From positions 2,546,341-2,610,340 of the forward strand of contig KV748182.1 in assembly GCA_001692895.1 (NCBI GenBank): 64,000 nt of DNA. The letters are read 5' to 3'. The notes beneath the pieces were generated by a model. That model was not told where the DNA came from. It did not search any database and saw only the letters and a list, made by a program, of their open reading frames with translations. How positions within the stretch are numbered: the stretch's first letter is position 1; the number at the start of each line of letters is the position of its first letter. This DNA comes from Cenococcum geophilum 1.58. Taxonomy: Eukaryota; Ascomycota; Dothideomycetes; Gloniales; Gloniaceae. A program made the position numbers and the translations under genes. This document shows, piece by piece, positions 9,576-22,149 of this stretch.

Positions 9576-12184
9576 ATGACAGAACACGCGCGAATAGTCT
9601 ACAACAATGTTGCTAAGGACTCCGATATACAAGGCCAACTGTTTGATGGTTTGAAATTCTGGATCTCCCAGCGGTGTCCCATGCGCTCCAGCTTTATCGA
9701 CAAGGTTAAGAGTAACGGCGGCCAAATTGTGCCTCTCGAGAAGCAGGCAGACTATCTAATTGTTGATCACGTACGTAAGAATGTTCCTCCTGGTGGCATA
9801 TCATACGAGTTCATAGAGCAATCAATTCGTAGGGGAGAACGAGAAAATCCCGAAAATTACCGTGCTGGACCCCCAGAAGGCACTGTTCGAGACATTGGTT
9901 CATCCATATCTGCGAAGAGCAGCCGGGTGCCGTATACAGCCGAGGATGACAGGCAGTTGTACAATTGGGTTAAAGATCATGAACGGAAGAGTGGCGCTAT
10001 ATCTGGTAATGAGATCTATAAGCAGTTGGAGACAGAGGTATGGGCTCATCACCTTAGCTATCTCTTATATTATAATTGACGACTGCAGAATCCACGGCAC
10101 CCGTGGCAGTCATGGCGCGACCGCTATATCAAGCAACTCATGAATAAGCCATCTTCTGCATTTGTGTCCACGAATCCTCCTTCACCCCCCTCCGATCAAC
10201 CCGTTGAACGAGTAACCGCGAACCTACCCAAAGCCAAAAAGAAATTTGGGTCTATACGTGCGGGAGAGAATGTTAGGATGGGAGAAGCGACGAACCCAGT
10301 TGAGTCGCCCAAATTCACGAAGCAGGACTGGGACGACCTCTATGAAAACGTTCCCTCAATCCTGGATTGCAGAGTTGCAACATATCTCCAGGCTTGGGAC
10401 CTGTGGGCGAAAGAAACCTCCCACAGCGCGGAACAGTGGCGGACATATTATGAGAAGAAAGTCTTGCCCCAGTGGGGAAAGGATCGTAAGGCGAAGGAAG
10501 ATAAGCGGGATGGGAATCATGAGCAAACGGCTACTACTTCCACTGGGGAACCATCTACAAGGCCAGAAGCTCAAAAATCCACACGATCAGAGGTGCCACA
10601 AGTCGAAAATGCAACACCGCTAAAGAAAAGTGGATTCAGAACGCCTCCCTCTCCGAACTTCCTACGCGCAGTGGACGCTATAGAAGATGGCAAGGCTGTT
10701 TCTTCTGAGAATGTAGAAACTGAAAGTTCCAAATCTCACGCTTTTCTCGTTGAAAAATTAGCAAAGGAGCGCCAAGGGAAACCACCGATGAAGGCATATA
10801 AGTTTTTTGTCGAGAACAACATGGATATAGTGATGGGTGTAGACTCAAGTGATTTTAGTGAGTTATTTGTCACAGCAGGCCATGTGAACCTTCTAACTGA
10901 CTTTTATACTTACAGCTGCTCGCCATAAGGTGCTTCTTCCTAAGTGGAATGCTATGTCTGAAGAAGACCAAGCATCTTATAATGCTATGGAACAAGCTGA
11001 TAGAGAACGATATGAATTAGAGAAGGACCTAGAAAACGCAGTATGTGTAAATACAGAACGTGCTTTCCTCCCGAAACTGACCAATTTAGTCCAAGAAACG
11101 ATATCGGGATGACGAAATCTCAGATGCCCAACAACAAGTCGACGTATTACACAGAAAGAAGAAGCAACGGCATGAAAGTCCATTATTTGTTCAAGACAAT
11201 GACACAGAAGAAGATGAAATTGCGTCTGTGACAAAGCCTAGTCCTGGATATATTGAGGTGTCGGATGACAAGGAATGTGACGAGGAGGAGGGGGAGGAGC
11301 AGGAGAAGCAGGATGATGACTATCTCCCTGAAAAACTTCAAACGCAGTACACCGCCTACGAAGATGTCATCAATGATGGAGGTGGGGAAGAAGAGTACCT
11401 TGCTCAGTCTCTTCCCCAGCCACAGCAACCCCAAATTCCTCAAAACGAATTGGAGCATGAAAATCCACAACTCTCAGCATCTCTAGACGCCATACTGAAT
11501 ATGGACTTCGATCTCGCACCTCCGGAAGGTGGTTGGGACAACACTATGTCACCTACTCCGACTCCACGCGCCCGCCGTCACCAGGCACCTACCTCTCTAG
11601 ATACACAAGCGATCCTCTCGGTGGAAACTCAGCCTCTTGACCTGTCCCTCCCTGAGCCTGAAGGCGGATTTACCCAAAGCCGTAGCCTTTCCGCCGCACC
11701 GCCTTCCTCGCCACCGCTCCCGGCAGAATCAAACTCTACATCATACTCAATACGGGAAATCCGCTCTCTAGAACGAGAACGTCAACAGCGTTCAGCTGCA
11801 CCCCTGCCCCCGGCAACATATAGCCTAGAAGAAACGGAGGAAGATGAAGAAGAAGCAGACCCTGATCCCCCGCTCGACGGGCCGTCTATCTCCGCCTTTC
11901 TCACTCGCATGGTCTCCAAGGGCTACATTGAGGATAATGTCATTAGTGCTTTACGCATGACGTCCACGCGCGGGCATCTCGCTAGTCTTATTATCCCTAC
12001 GCTTAGTTCCGGCGCACGGTTGAAGGACCAGAGAGGCGTTTGGACAAAGCAAGACGACCACGATTTAGAGGGTGGTGACGGAAGAGGGATTAAGCGGGTT
12101 GAAGAAAAGCATGGCTGGGGTGGCTGGGGTGGTTGCGAAGAACGGCTTGAATTCCTTAGGATGGTAAGGGAGCTTGAAGGTTAG
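9576..12184 (+). CDS. rap1: telomere protein Rap1 (BRCT, Myb, RCT)
   Basis: Shelterin-type Rap1, which in fungi sits on telomeres (directly or via a Taz1/TRF-like partner) and controls length and silencing. Exons: 9576-10037, 10089-10857, 10916-11040 and 11090-12184, all with GT-AG introns of 49-58 nt, totalling 816 residues. The BRCT domain is at about 20-84 (LFDGLKFWIS, GGQIVPLEKQADYLIVD, GISYEFI). The Myb domain is at about 119-173 (PYTAEDDRQLYNWVKDH, HPWQSWRDRYIKQL), with its last helix created by splicing exon 1 to exon 2. A second Myb-like block is at about 230-283 (FTKQDWDDLYENVPSIL, WRTYYEKKVLPQW). A long acidic, Pro/Ser-rich linker follows. The C-terminal RCT-like domain covers the last ~95 residues (ISAFLTRMVSKGYIEDNVISALRMTS through EFLRMVRELEG). 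The start at 9576 is the first ATG that leads directly into the BRCT. Confidence 0.9.
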
Positions 12185-12557
12185 GTGGCGAGTGAAAGAG
12201 CGACATGGGGGGCGAAATGGGTAGGAAATAATTCTGGTTGGACAAAAATCAAGGTTCTAGGTCCGTTAGCTCGTCCTTTTTGAGCTGGATATGGGTATGC
12301 TGTGGAAAGAGATTTGCAAGTCACGACGCAGTCAATTCTTTGGAAGGCAGAGCTGGAGTTGAGTTTATTCCTCAGTCTGGAGGATATTGCTCAGGTTTCA
12401 TGCCCAGGTTTCTAGCTACGTCACCTCAACCCAGCTTATGATCATTAATGGTTATGGAGCTAATACATAGCCCTAGAAAGCATCAATACGCAACCCCAGC
12501 CATGGAATAGTGTGCGACCTTTATATTGTAAGGTCGCTAGTGAATCTTGTCTAATCT
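12185..12557. other. intergenic between convergent genes
   Basis: Shared 3' flanks of rap1 and the 12558-13435 gene. Nothing else recognised. Confidence 0.4.
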
Positions 12558-13435
12558 CTACTCCTGTTCGCTGTTTTCCTTTCGGTTTCTGACTTTGTCA
12601 AGATAAAAATCACGCGGTAGCTCGGCCTCCTTTGGTCCTTCCCAGTCCTTGTCAAAAAGACAAAAGACTCGCGGCAACTCCGCCTCTTCTTGTCCTTCCC
12701 AATCCAGATTCCCTACCCCAACGTCCTGTTTCTCCTGTTCCTTACCGAGCTGATCGAGTAGTGGGTTGATAATATGCTCCATACCCATCGCCTCAGCCCC
12801 GTTTCGGTACATTCTCTTGACCACCTCCTTTCCGACCCTTGCAAATGCGTCATATATCATCTATCCGCGTATAACGTTAGATGCTGATTGCTCGAAGTTG
12901 ACAACTAGCGGGTTTCCCTGTTGGTCTTCCAATTGTAAGTGGCTGGGCTCGCCGATGTTACATATATCGACTTGCGGCCTAATGGATGGATCTCGCGTAT
13001 AGCGCCCCGGCAATATCGGCGACAACCCGCCACCCCCGGTCACCCCCCGTTCTAGCTCACGAATGAAGTCGTCCATCTGTTTGGTGTCAGAGAATTGATA
13101 TTGTATCGACCGCGGTCCATGCGGCAGGCCTTGAACAAGGCGCGCTGGCTTCAAGGGTGGAGATTGCCCCACAGGCACTACCGCTGTTGACTGGAGCACC
13201 CACGTCTTGTTCGCACTCCCTTTCGACGCCTCCGCGGCCGGTGGTTGTTCAGCCCATTCTTCCTCCTGCAAGCGTCTCGCCAATGCTCCATCCTCACGCT
13301 CTCCATCTTCGTCGGTATGCTTCCTAGAATTCACATCCGTCCACCGTGCAGGAGTTGCTCCCTCGTACACGTTGCTGGTATCCTGAAAATCAACATTAGG
13401 CCTCGCAAACTCTGGCACTTTAACTCCTTCAATGG
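12558..13435 (-). pseudogene. hypothetical gene, 5'-truncated, with one in-frame TAG
   Basis: I do not recognise the family. One continuous frame reads from about 13435 (SIEGVKVPEFARPNVDFQD) to a stop at 12558, broken by a single TAG at 12861-12863 directly before MIYDAFARVGKEVVKRM. Composition is genic on both sides of the stop, so the two parts look like one protein; CAG to TAG would be a RIP-type change. Features are an acidic N-half (DEDGEREDGALARRLQEEEW), a glycine patch (RGVTGGGG) and, near the C-end, two copies of a motif DWEG(x)xEAELPRxFxL. Immediately 5' of the frame the sequence turns into AT-rich, CpA-depleted repeat DNA, with a TGA just upstream of the preserved part. The true start is lost or lies in an unresolved exon. 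Confidence 0.5.
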
Positions 13436-13489
13436 ACTTATAAATGTCTCAACTCTTGCATTCGCTTCCGTAATGGCTCGCAAAAATAT

Positions 13490-14640
13490 ATATATTAATC
13501 CTAGATATACTTATATATTATAATAATATAAAAATAAAGGGTTATATAGCTATCTATAATCTATATAAATGGCTAGTAGTTTAGTTATATTATAGTAGAG
13601 TAGTAGAAGGGTATTTAGGGTTTAAGATTTAAGGGAAATCTTTATAGGTTTTATTATAGAGCCTTATCTACTACCTAGAGCTAAGGTATAACTTACTCTA
13701 TAATAATAAGTAATTAAGACTTCTTAAGTTAAGAATATCCTATTTATAGTAACTACTACCTCTCTAAGAAATATCTAGTTAAAATATAAGTAGTAATACT
13801 TATTAATTTTAATAAGGGCGTGTACTAAGATATTTCCTAGTATATAAATAAAAGATTTCCCTTAATATCTCTATTACGCGCTATAAACCAAATCTTTTAT
13901 ATAAAATTTTACTATTTTATTACCTATATAAAATATATTAGCTAAGTAGTAGAGTTTCTTCCTCTACTTCTTATTAAATTTATAATCTATATATTACTTA
14001 ACTCCTTTAGTACCGTATAGGGTTTATAAATTAACTACTTCCTCCCCTCTTCTAATTAATAATAATACTAGATTAGACGATGAAGATAATTCTATATTAT
14101 AAGAGCCTCTAGCTAATTAGAACTATAGCTATATATTTCCTATTAATTAGGATAATCTAGTAGTTTAATTAACTATATTAACTCTAGTAGAGCTTAAACT
14201 ATACCCTAGTTAATAAGCTTAAATATTAATCTTACTAGCTATAAGCTAACTATAGAGGCAGAAAAGCCAGTTTAGTAAGATATATTAAAAAGAACTTTAT
14301 ATTTAATTAAATCTAATATAGAAATAGAGCCTCCGGAGCCTTTACTACTAATTATTCTACTTACCTTTTAAGCCTCTATAGGTATATAAGTGTCAGGCCG
14401 TATAGACGCACCTGCCATAACCAGCTTAGCGCAGGCGAGGTTATTAGACCTTGCGCTAGAGAGCTTATAAGGCATTCTAACCGGCGGTCCGTCTAGTCGC
14501 GGGACACTGCTGCTACCTTTTTGGTGGTTTGTGTGGTTAAGTGGGTTGGGCTTAGGCATAATAATAGGACGAGTTTAGCTATATTTAAATACTATATTAG
14601 GTAGATTAGAGCTAAATTTTAATTTGGTAATATTTATATT
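13490..14640. other. AT-rich, CpA-depleted repeat DNA
   Basis: Strongly TA-rich with CA and TG rare, as in the transposons further right, and no usable open frame. A less mutated island (14375-14560, starting GTCAGGCCGTATAGACGC) breaks the pattern. I cannot assign the repeat family. Confidence 0.5.
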
Positions 14641-17600
14641 TATATAATAATAATTCATTGCTTAACGTCCGATTTGGATCCCTATTAGGCCCACGCGAAC
14701 TACTCCTTATTTACATATAGGGAGAAAACTCTATTTAAGAAAAATAAGAAAACCCCGTGATCTATCTCCCCGCCTTTTGGGACTCGCCTGCTTAACGCCT
14801 GCGAGTTGCCTATAGTGCTCTACTACCTTACTATTTAACCTCCTTAGGAACCACTGCTGCCGTAACAAGCCTACGGACGCGCTAGTATTATAAACTATTA
14901 CTCTACTACTATAGAGTTACTAGGGGGCACCTGCTGCTCGCCCCCTTGCCTTCTATTACTATTTCCCTTACAACCCAAAACTAATTTAGTATATTTTAAT
15001 TAATAAGCCACTAGGTAACCGCCTTAAGGCCTTTTTATATTAAGAGCAGTGTATTATAGTTCTCTATGCTAGCTACTAAGAGCATTATTTCTTAATTGGT
15101 GTATAAGGGGCATAGTAGTATTACGTGTTTTGGTGTCTGTCTTAGCTAGCCATATTTGTATCTTGGGCTACCTACTAGAATACCCACCTAGTAAAGCCAA
15201 TCTTTTAGTCCTATTATTCCTATTCTTAAAAGTGTTACTATTATATTTTCTACCTTTATTAGGCCTTCTTAGAGCCCTTAGGTATTTACCCCCTATAGCG
15301 TTAACTATACTATAGCTTAGGTTTGTCTTACCTAAGTTAGCCTTTATACCTTTAACTCCTATTTACCTCTCTAGCGTTAGTCTAACTAGTATTATATTAC
15401 GGTAGATAGTTTCCCAGCATTCTTATATATTCTACTTTAGCTCCTTTCTCTATCTTGCTATTATTTTTACTAACCTCTTACGCGTCTCCTTTCCTCCTCT
15501 ATATAGGCCTGGGCCCTAAAGCAGCACTATTTTTCTTCTACTTTCTTTACCTATTTCTCTAATATCTCTTCCCTACTTTAGGGTTGTTGGTTTATTCTCC
15601 TATAGGGCACCCTAGGGTCCCTCTATAGTTTACTTAGGCGTATCTTAATATACTTTATAATATTAGAGTTACGTTTATTTTACGTCCTTTATATTATAGC
15701 GGCTTTAATATATAACTATAGGGGGGGAATATTGGATTTCTTCTTAAGCAGTGCTGTGGCCGTTCGCTTATACCCACCTATAATACTCTAAAGGCAGGCT
15801 GTCTAGACCTTTTAAAGTGGTTTAAGGAGTAATTTAGGGGGGCCCTTCTTAGTTTCTTTAATGGCCCAAATACTAGATCTATATGTTATAGTTAGCTAGA
15901 CGACTGCTATATATAGTAGGCGTGACCTCTAGAAGTATGGACCCTATATAGAATTAATAATCCTAGATAAAGCAATAAACTATGCTTAGCCTTTATAGGC
16001 CGCTTACGCTGTATATATGCTCTACCGGAGCTTGCTGTCTATCTATACTCCTAATACCCTTAGGCCCTAAACTAGTTAACCTTTAAAGCCTTAAATGCGA
16101 ATTATATACTGGAGATCTGTAGATTAGTTACGTTTTCTTATAAAATAGATTAGCTGGTATTTCTCTAGTAAGAATTAAACTCTATAACGTTTTGCCTATT
16201 CTATATAAGTGTTATAGGCTTTCTCTAGTGTTCTGTAATTCTTTACGGCTATTAGCCCATATATAATTAGGTTTGTATTATTAACAAAGCCTATCCCCTA
16301 GGTCGCCCCTTCCTTAAAGGAGTTAAGTAGGTTGCTTATAAAGAAAAGGAAGAGTATAGGCGAGAGGGGTAATCCTTATGGTATTCCTATTATAACTGCG
16401 ATAGGGGGGCTCTAGTATCCGCTAAAGACTAGTAATATTTCTTTCTAGCCTATAAACCCTTAGATAAATTATATAATCTATTTTAGGAAGCCCTTTACCC
16501 TAAGGATATATAGGAGACGCTTATGGGGTATATTATTATAGGCACCACTAATGTCTAGGCTAAGTATTAATACTATAAAGTCCTTTCGCATCGCTTATAT
16601 AGATTTAATGGTGGTAGCGAGTAGCGTAAGTGCTAATAGTGTTAAGCAGTTCTTTCTTACCCCTATTTAGCTTTATAGTAGTAGGGCGTGTTTCTCTACT
16701 ATGTCTACTATATATTCCGCTATTACCCTTTTTAAGATCTTGCTAAGGGTGTTTTTTAAGGCAATAGGGCGGTAGCTTCCTAGGATTAAGTAATCTGCTT
16801 TACCTTCTTTTTATAGGATAACCGTCGTTATAGATCTTCCGAGTTACGGGTAGTAGCCTATAGCAAAGTATGCTTTAGCTATATCTATAAGCTAAGGTGC
16901 TATAAGTAGCCTATAGGTTTTTAGGGCCTTATTTAGAATCCTATCTAGTCCTAGTGCTATATTGTTTAAAAGGCGGCTAATAGTCCTAGCCATTTCCTCT
17001 GTTGTTATATCGCTATTAACCCGCAGGCGAGTCACCGGTATTTCGCCCGTAATATTACTAAGGTCTACTAGAGCTAGTTAGGGGAAGAACCTTTCTATAA
17101 GGATCTTTACCTTCTTATTATTGTCGTTTATAGCCTATAATTCTCCTACTCTTTGTAGAGGTAGTAGGTATAGGTCTTCTGCTAAACACCCTACCTTTTT
17201 TTTTATTTATTTCGCTATAGCCTAAAGGCCCTTATTATAGGGAAGGCTTAGGTTAGAAGTATACTCGTTTATAAACCGTCTCTAGTTATTCCTTACTTCT
17301 TTTTTTAGGGTATTCTTTAGCTGGTTTCTTATATCTTTGTATTATCTCTTATTTTTAGGGTTATAGCTACTTATATATTTCCTTCTTACTTATTATTAGC
17401 TAGTAACTAGAACTATGTATTATATAGACCATATATATTACGCATAGGGGCCCGGTTTTAAGATTAGGTAGTACTCTTCCAGCCTATTTTTAATTGCTGC
17501 CTAGATCCTTTCTAGTCTTTAGTTAATTTTCTTAGGGGTGGCCAATAAGCCTCGCTTATTTAGTATTAGGTAGATTTCTTCTAGGTCTTAAAGTTATTAT

Positions 17601-19985
17601 TTAACTATATTAAGGAAACTGTCTATTTTAAGCTTCCTTATTACGTATCTTTTTCTATTTAGTTACGCTTTAGTATTTAAGTCTAGCTATATCTAGATAG
17701 GGATATAGTCTAGGGTAAGTGCCTATTCTTCTTTAGGGTTGCACCTTTTAAGTCTCTGGTATAGGCCTTCGTCTATAAATATAAAGTTAATTATACTTTT
17801 AGCGGTGCCTTATTACCATATAATTGCTCCTAGGGGGGTAGCTAGCTTAAGGCCCCAGATATCTATAGCTCTTAGTAGGCACTCTAACTATTAATCTACA
17901 GTAATATAGATACCCCTTTACCGCGGGTGGTAGAGGTTTATATCTCCTAGTAGGATAAACTCTATACCTTTAGTTTCTAGTAAGCTTATTACTAATATAA
18001 TATTTTCTATTTATGGGACCCCTTTAACCCTAGGGTTATATACATTAATAATTTATACCGGTCCCCTATATATTTGGATTGTTATAACTATAGTATCTAG
18101 GTTAACTGCCTGCTATAACTATAAGGATAGGCTAATAGCCTTACTAATTATAAAGTACACGCGTATAGCTGCTTTTAGTTTATATAGGAGCTNGAATCCT
18201 TAGGGNNAGTATNTTAATTATATAAAGGTATTATAATACGGTTCTTATATAGCAAGGATATAATATTTCTCTAGGTCTAGACTATTTAGTAGGGGCCTTA
18301 TAAGGCGGTGGTTTGTGTTGCTATAGTTATACTATATAATGGATAGGTGGCGGACCCCCAGTAAGGGTCTTTTAACTCTCCTTTATTTCTCGCTTCTTCT
18401 ATTTCCACTTTCTTTAGAATATTTAGAGCTTCTATCTCTTATATCTACACCCTAGTTACTACTTATTTTATATAGAGCTTTCTATTCCTATATTTTATGT
18501 TTCTATTAGCGCTTTTATATCTAAATCTATTATTATTACTAGTTCTTCCCCTATTCTTACTAGTTGGCTATATACCCTTTATAGGTCGGCTATAAATATT
18601 ATATTTGCCGTATTAAGTCTAATTCTTAATTATCCTAGTCTTAAGCCTGCTATTACTGTTTATAGGGGTCTTTCTACAGGGCGTCCTTTCCCTTATATCC
18701 CCTATAACCCTTATGTCCCTAATTAGTCTAGTAATATCGCATGGCGTCGCTTTTAGCCCATTAAGGCTTAGGATGGCTAGCCTAGCCCTCTAGTATTAAA
18801 GGTAGGAAACGCTAGGAAGGCGCTTATATCCCCCTAGCTTATCGCTTATTGTTTCTATTTATATAACCTAGCGTGTAGTTATTCCCGTAGCTATTAAGCC
18901 CTTACCTTCCATCTCCTATATTTAATGCAGTCTTCTCTCTCCTACGCCTTATATATACTTTAGTGGCAGTTCACGCATTTTATTTAGTCTTAATTTAAGT
19001 AATGTCTTATATTATAGGGGCCTATATAGTGGCCGCAGCACACCTATACTACGTATATAGATTAGGTGTGTCTCTATTATATATAGCAATAGCATTATTC
19101 TAGGCGTAGTCTGTAGTTATAAAGCCTTATGTTATATATAAGGCCATTTATAATTATTCCTTTTTAAATAAGGAGTTTTTATATTCCTAATATATATATG
19201 CTAACAATAAGGGAGCTATACGTTCGTCTAGTATCTCTTTAGTAAGTCTCTAGCGACCCTTATATCCTCTTATTATTTTTATTATATACTTAGTTTATAT
19301 TTTCCTATTAAAGCTATTAGATTTAGGTGATTTTAAGTCCTAATATAAGGCGTTCTATTTATCTTACTATCTCCTATATAATTACTATATTGTCTACCTA
19401 GCGTCCCTTTTCTACCTTAAGGCTTATAGGAACCGCTAGGACTTTAACTAGGTAATCCTTATAGAATACTTTTATACTAATACGTTCTCCTAGCCTATTC
19501 CCTACCCTTACGGCTCATTCCTTTACCTATTAGTCCTTTAGGGTAACTCTAATATCTCCACTCTTAAGGTATTAGACTATAACAGCGTTATAAACCTCTT
19601 TATATATCTTTATAAGGACTTCTATTTCTAATTATCCCTTAAGCCCCTTTGCTTATTCTATATTTAGTTATATTATAATTATATACCCAGTTATTAACTT
19701 AAGGGGAGTAGGTTCCCTATGCTATAAAAGTATAGCTATAGTGGCCTAGGTACGGTTCGCTGGTAAAGGGGGATTATACTTATTTTTAATTTTACTTAGC
19801 TATTAGAGGATTTAATTAAGGGTTTACTAGAGGGGCGCCTAAGGTTCGCTAGACTAGCGGAGCCATTCTACTAGCTACATTAGTTTGTTATAGCTAACGG
19901 TTACTCCCCTATAATTTTAGATACTAGACGTATCTAATAGGCTTTATATTTTATTAGATGCCTTCTTAATAGAGGTATTTCCGCT
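14641..19985 (-). mobile_element. LINE (non-LTR retrotransposon), RIPed, copy A
   Basis: Reads on the minus strand. The 5' part (about 18400-19980) should be ORF1. ORF2 begins near 18340 with an endonuclease start matching copy B (NHRL..PLL..L, LAIQEPYYN). The reverse transcriptase is at about 17000-16250 with the SYRPIAL block, DISGAYNNIPHKRL near 16500-16560, and a mutated catalytic box (FVNN for FVDD) at about 16262-16290. The 3' end carries a GAATTATTATTA-type tail at 14641-14655, shared with the end of copy B at 58311-58323. From 18440 to the tail it is collinear with copy B over about 3.8 kb, and it also shows what copy B looked like before the chromovirus insertion. Every frame is stopped many times, mostly at TAA/TAG. 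It is dead but nearly full length (about 5.3 kb). Confidence 0.75.
16250..18410 (-). pseudogene. LINE ORF2 remnant: endonuclease and reverse transcriptase
   Basis: APE-type endonuclease followed by reverse transcriptase of copy A, recognisable only through short blocks because C-to-T changes have destroyed the frame. Conserved RT blocks are listed under copy A. Trp, Gln and Arg codons have often become stops. An RNase H-like region may continue toward 15000. Confidence 0.6.
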
Positions 19986-21432
19986 TTATAGTGTGGTATT
20001 CACCCGTCTTTGTTATGGAGGGCCATTGCTGGGCGTAGTTCTAGCGGTCGCGCGCGAGTGCGAGCCACCGTCGTTCAACGTGTGCCTCCCCTGCGATGCA
20101 TGCATCTCAGGGGGATTCTCTGGGTGTTTTTCAGGGTTCTTTTGGTTGGTTTTGGTCTTTTTGGGCCGGGTGCAGCAAGAGCTCCTTTTTCCCTCTTTAT
20201 ATTTATATATAGAGGGGTGCTACTAAAAATCCGCAATAAAATACTATAAAGTTTATACTAATTTCCTAATTAGGACAGCTAGCTGACAGCGTGACAGTCA
20301 GCGTACGTTATCCAACAGTCAGCGACAGCGAGCGATCCAATTGACGCAGTCAGTCAGCTATTTTTCTCGAGCTCGCAGCTAAGCTGACTGTTGGACACAC
20401 TGGCCATAAGGGTTCATTGTTGCTCGTGCGAGACTTTCGCACTGATTTAAGTGTGCTACAGCATCGTCGAGGCTGATGCCTTGGTGGAGGCAGAGTTTCT
20501 CTCTAATCCTGGCCGTCCCATTTCGCTTGATAGTTAGCTGACGTTGTCAGCATTGGTAGTGACGAGTTCTTGTCTGGAGAAATAGGCCATTGAAGCTCAG
20601 GCTGTTGGATAATCAGATTTTCTCTAGCAAATACAGCTGTTCCCACATGTCGTGGAAAAAACCCGCACGGCCCCTTGTGCTTTAGTCTGTAGTCTTGCGG
20701 AGTAGGTCGCTTACAGTGCTATTAAAGCCAAAGAAGAGAGGACCTGGGCACGCTTTGCACGGCACGTGAGAAGATATTATAGGAAAGATAAGGTCGGCAA
20801 AAAATCAGATAAAAAGCGCTTAGGGGAGTTGGAACAGCTTCTGATTGGCGGAGTAGATTCGATGCTTTGGCGCTGTGGCGTGCAGATGAGGTTTCGGCTC
20901 GGAGATATAGATATATATATAGAATTGATAAAGTAATTAGTTGAAGAATGAGTGCTGAATCATTGGTTTTTGGAATCCCGGGGGGAGGAGAAATGGCTAG
21001 ATACCTGATTGAAAACTGATGTTTCAAGTGCGCAAGGAAAACATGTGTATAGGTCCCCATCTAGCACTTCTCGCAGAAGATGGTGTTGACCCTGCACGAA
21101 ACAAGATCAACGAGCTCCCAACAGAAGTTAAAAATAATAGTTATCGTCCTGTTTTACATGCATAGGAAACGAAAGATCACATATGAACGCCAAGGACCTC
21201 CTGAATATCTTCAAGAACCACCGGTCCATGCAGTAAGTGGAATCATAGCCCATCGCCTGACCTCTGGTAATGCGCCTAACAGGGAAGAAATGGTGTAAAG
21301 AAGTAATGACAAAGAAATCCGAAAGTGCATTCCATCGTGACGAGTCCCGCTCTACCCTTCCCTTTCCCTAAGCCCACCTTTCCTCCGGACTATGCCTCGT
21401 TGCAGTGCCGCTTGCCTGCCAGTAGTTGCTCT
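19986..21432. other. intergenic, partly LINE 5' boundary; no clear gene
   Basis: Base composition returns to normal at about 19990, which may be the unmutated leader of the LINE or old host DNA. 20260-20400 is rich in CAGTCAGC/GCTGACTG words and forms an inverted repeat. A 112-codon minus frame at 20722-21060 and a 72-codon plus frame at 21080 look like chance frames. Confidence 0.35.
20311..20395. repeat. inverted repeat with 13-bp perfect arms
   Basis: TCCAACAGTCAGC at 20311-20323 and GCTGACTGTTGGA at 20383-20395, about 59 nt apart. Neighbouring words are also self-complementary. Confidence 0.6.
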
Positions 21433-22088
21433 TTACTTCTTGCTACCGAAAAATTTCGAAGTCCAAGATTTCGCCACAGGCGTTTCCACCTCAAATGTAC
21501 TTGTAATCGTAGTCGTTGTCCTGCCTTTCTCGCCGCCAGCTGGCGTGCCCTTCTCTAAATCTCGAAGCATATTCTTAGCTGATGGTGGAGGCGATGCCAT
21601 GCGGACGCCAGTGCGACGTGTTTGGCGGTTGACTTTAGATACGTCGGGGCGACCTGTAAGACGGCGGGAAGCGCGGCGGAGGGATTGACGGACGTCCCAT
21701 TGACGCTTTTTGGCAAGGTAGAAGAGAGTAACGGAGGCAACTGCGATAAATTCAGTCTCTGCGCTTCGGAACTTGACCAAATATGTTCAAACTTACTGCC
21801 TCCAACTGCAACGATGACTACAACAGTAATGATGGCAGCTAGAGCGCCCTTAGAAAGCGAAAAAGCACCCGATGAGCTTCCTGATGCTCCTGCTGTGCTG
21901 GGATCCACGGGATTGTCCGACCCTCCATTGTAGCCCTGGTCTGCAGGTTGAGTTGCGGCCGCAGCAGATGAAGTAGCCGTCAACGTAGCTTTGTGGGTGA
22001 CTTGAGCTGTCTCCGTTGAGGTTTCCTGGGCGAGGACGAAGAGGGGTAGCAATGCGCACATGGCGAGAAGTACAAAGCTTCGCTTCAT
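21433..22088 (-). CDS. small type I membrane protein, Ser/Thr-rich
   Basis: Two exons, 21797-22088 and 21433-21740, with a 56-nt GTAAGT-CAG intron, giving 199 residues. Residues 1-20 form a signal peptide (MKRSFVLLAMCALLPLFVLA). Residues 21-78 are rich in Ser, Thr and Ala, likely O-glycosylated and extracellular. Residues 81-106 are a membrane span (ALAAIITVVVIVAVGG continuing IASVTLFYLA after splicing). The rest is a basic cytosolic tail (KKRQWDVRQSLRRASRRL) ending KSWTSKFFGSKK. This layout is common among fungal cell-surface proteins of unknown role; I cannot name the family. A reading without splicing gives unrelated sequence after the membrane span, so the intron is needed. Confidence 0.75.
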
Positions 22089-22149
22089 GATGTCGTGAAG
22101 GAAAATTCGCTCGGGTCGTACAGTGAGTTAACTCTGGGGTAGTGAGGCA

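Noticed and set aside
8103..9725. Several plus- and minus-strand frames overlapping swf1 and its upstream region
   Set aside because: The spliced swf1 model explains the coding signal; the other frames lack family motifs and disappear with the introns.
14366..14560. GC-normal island considered as a small gene or tRNA
   Set aside because: The 63-codon minus frame has no domain, no tRNA fold was found, and it is flanked by mutated repeat on both sides.
20722..21060. 112-codon minus frame as a gene
   Set aside because: No splice-consistent extension, no domain and no codon bias that I could see; kept only as part of an intergenic note.
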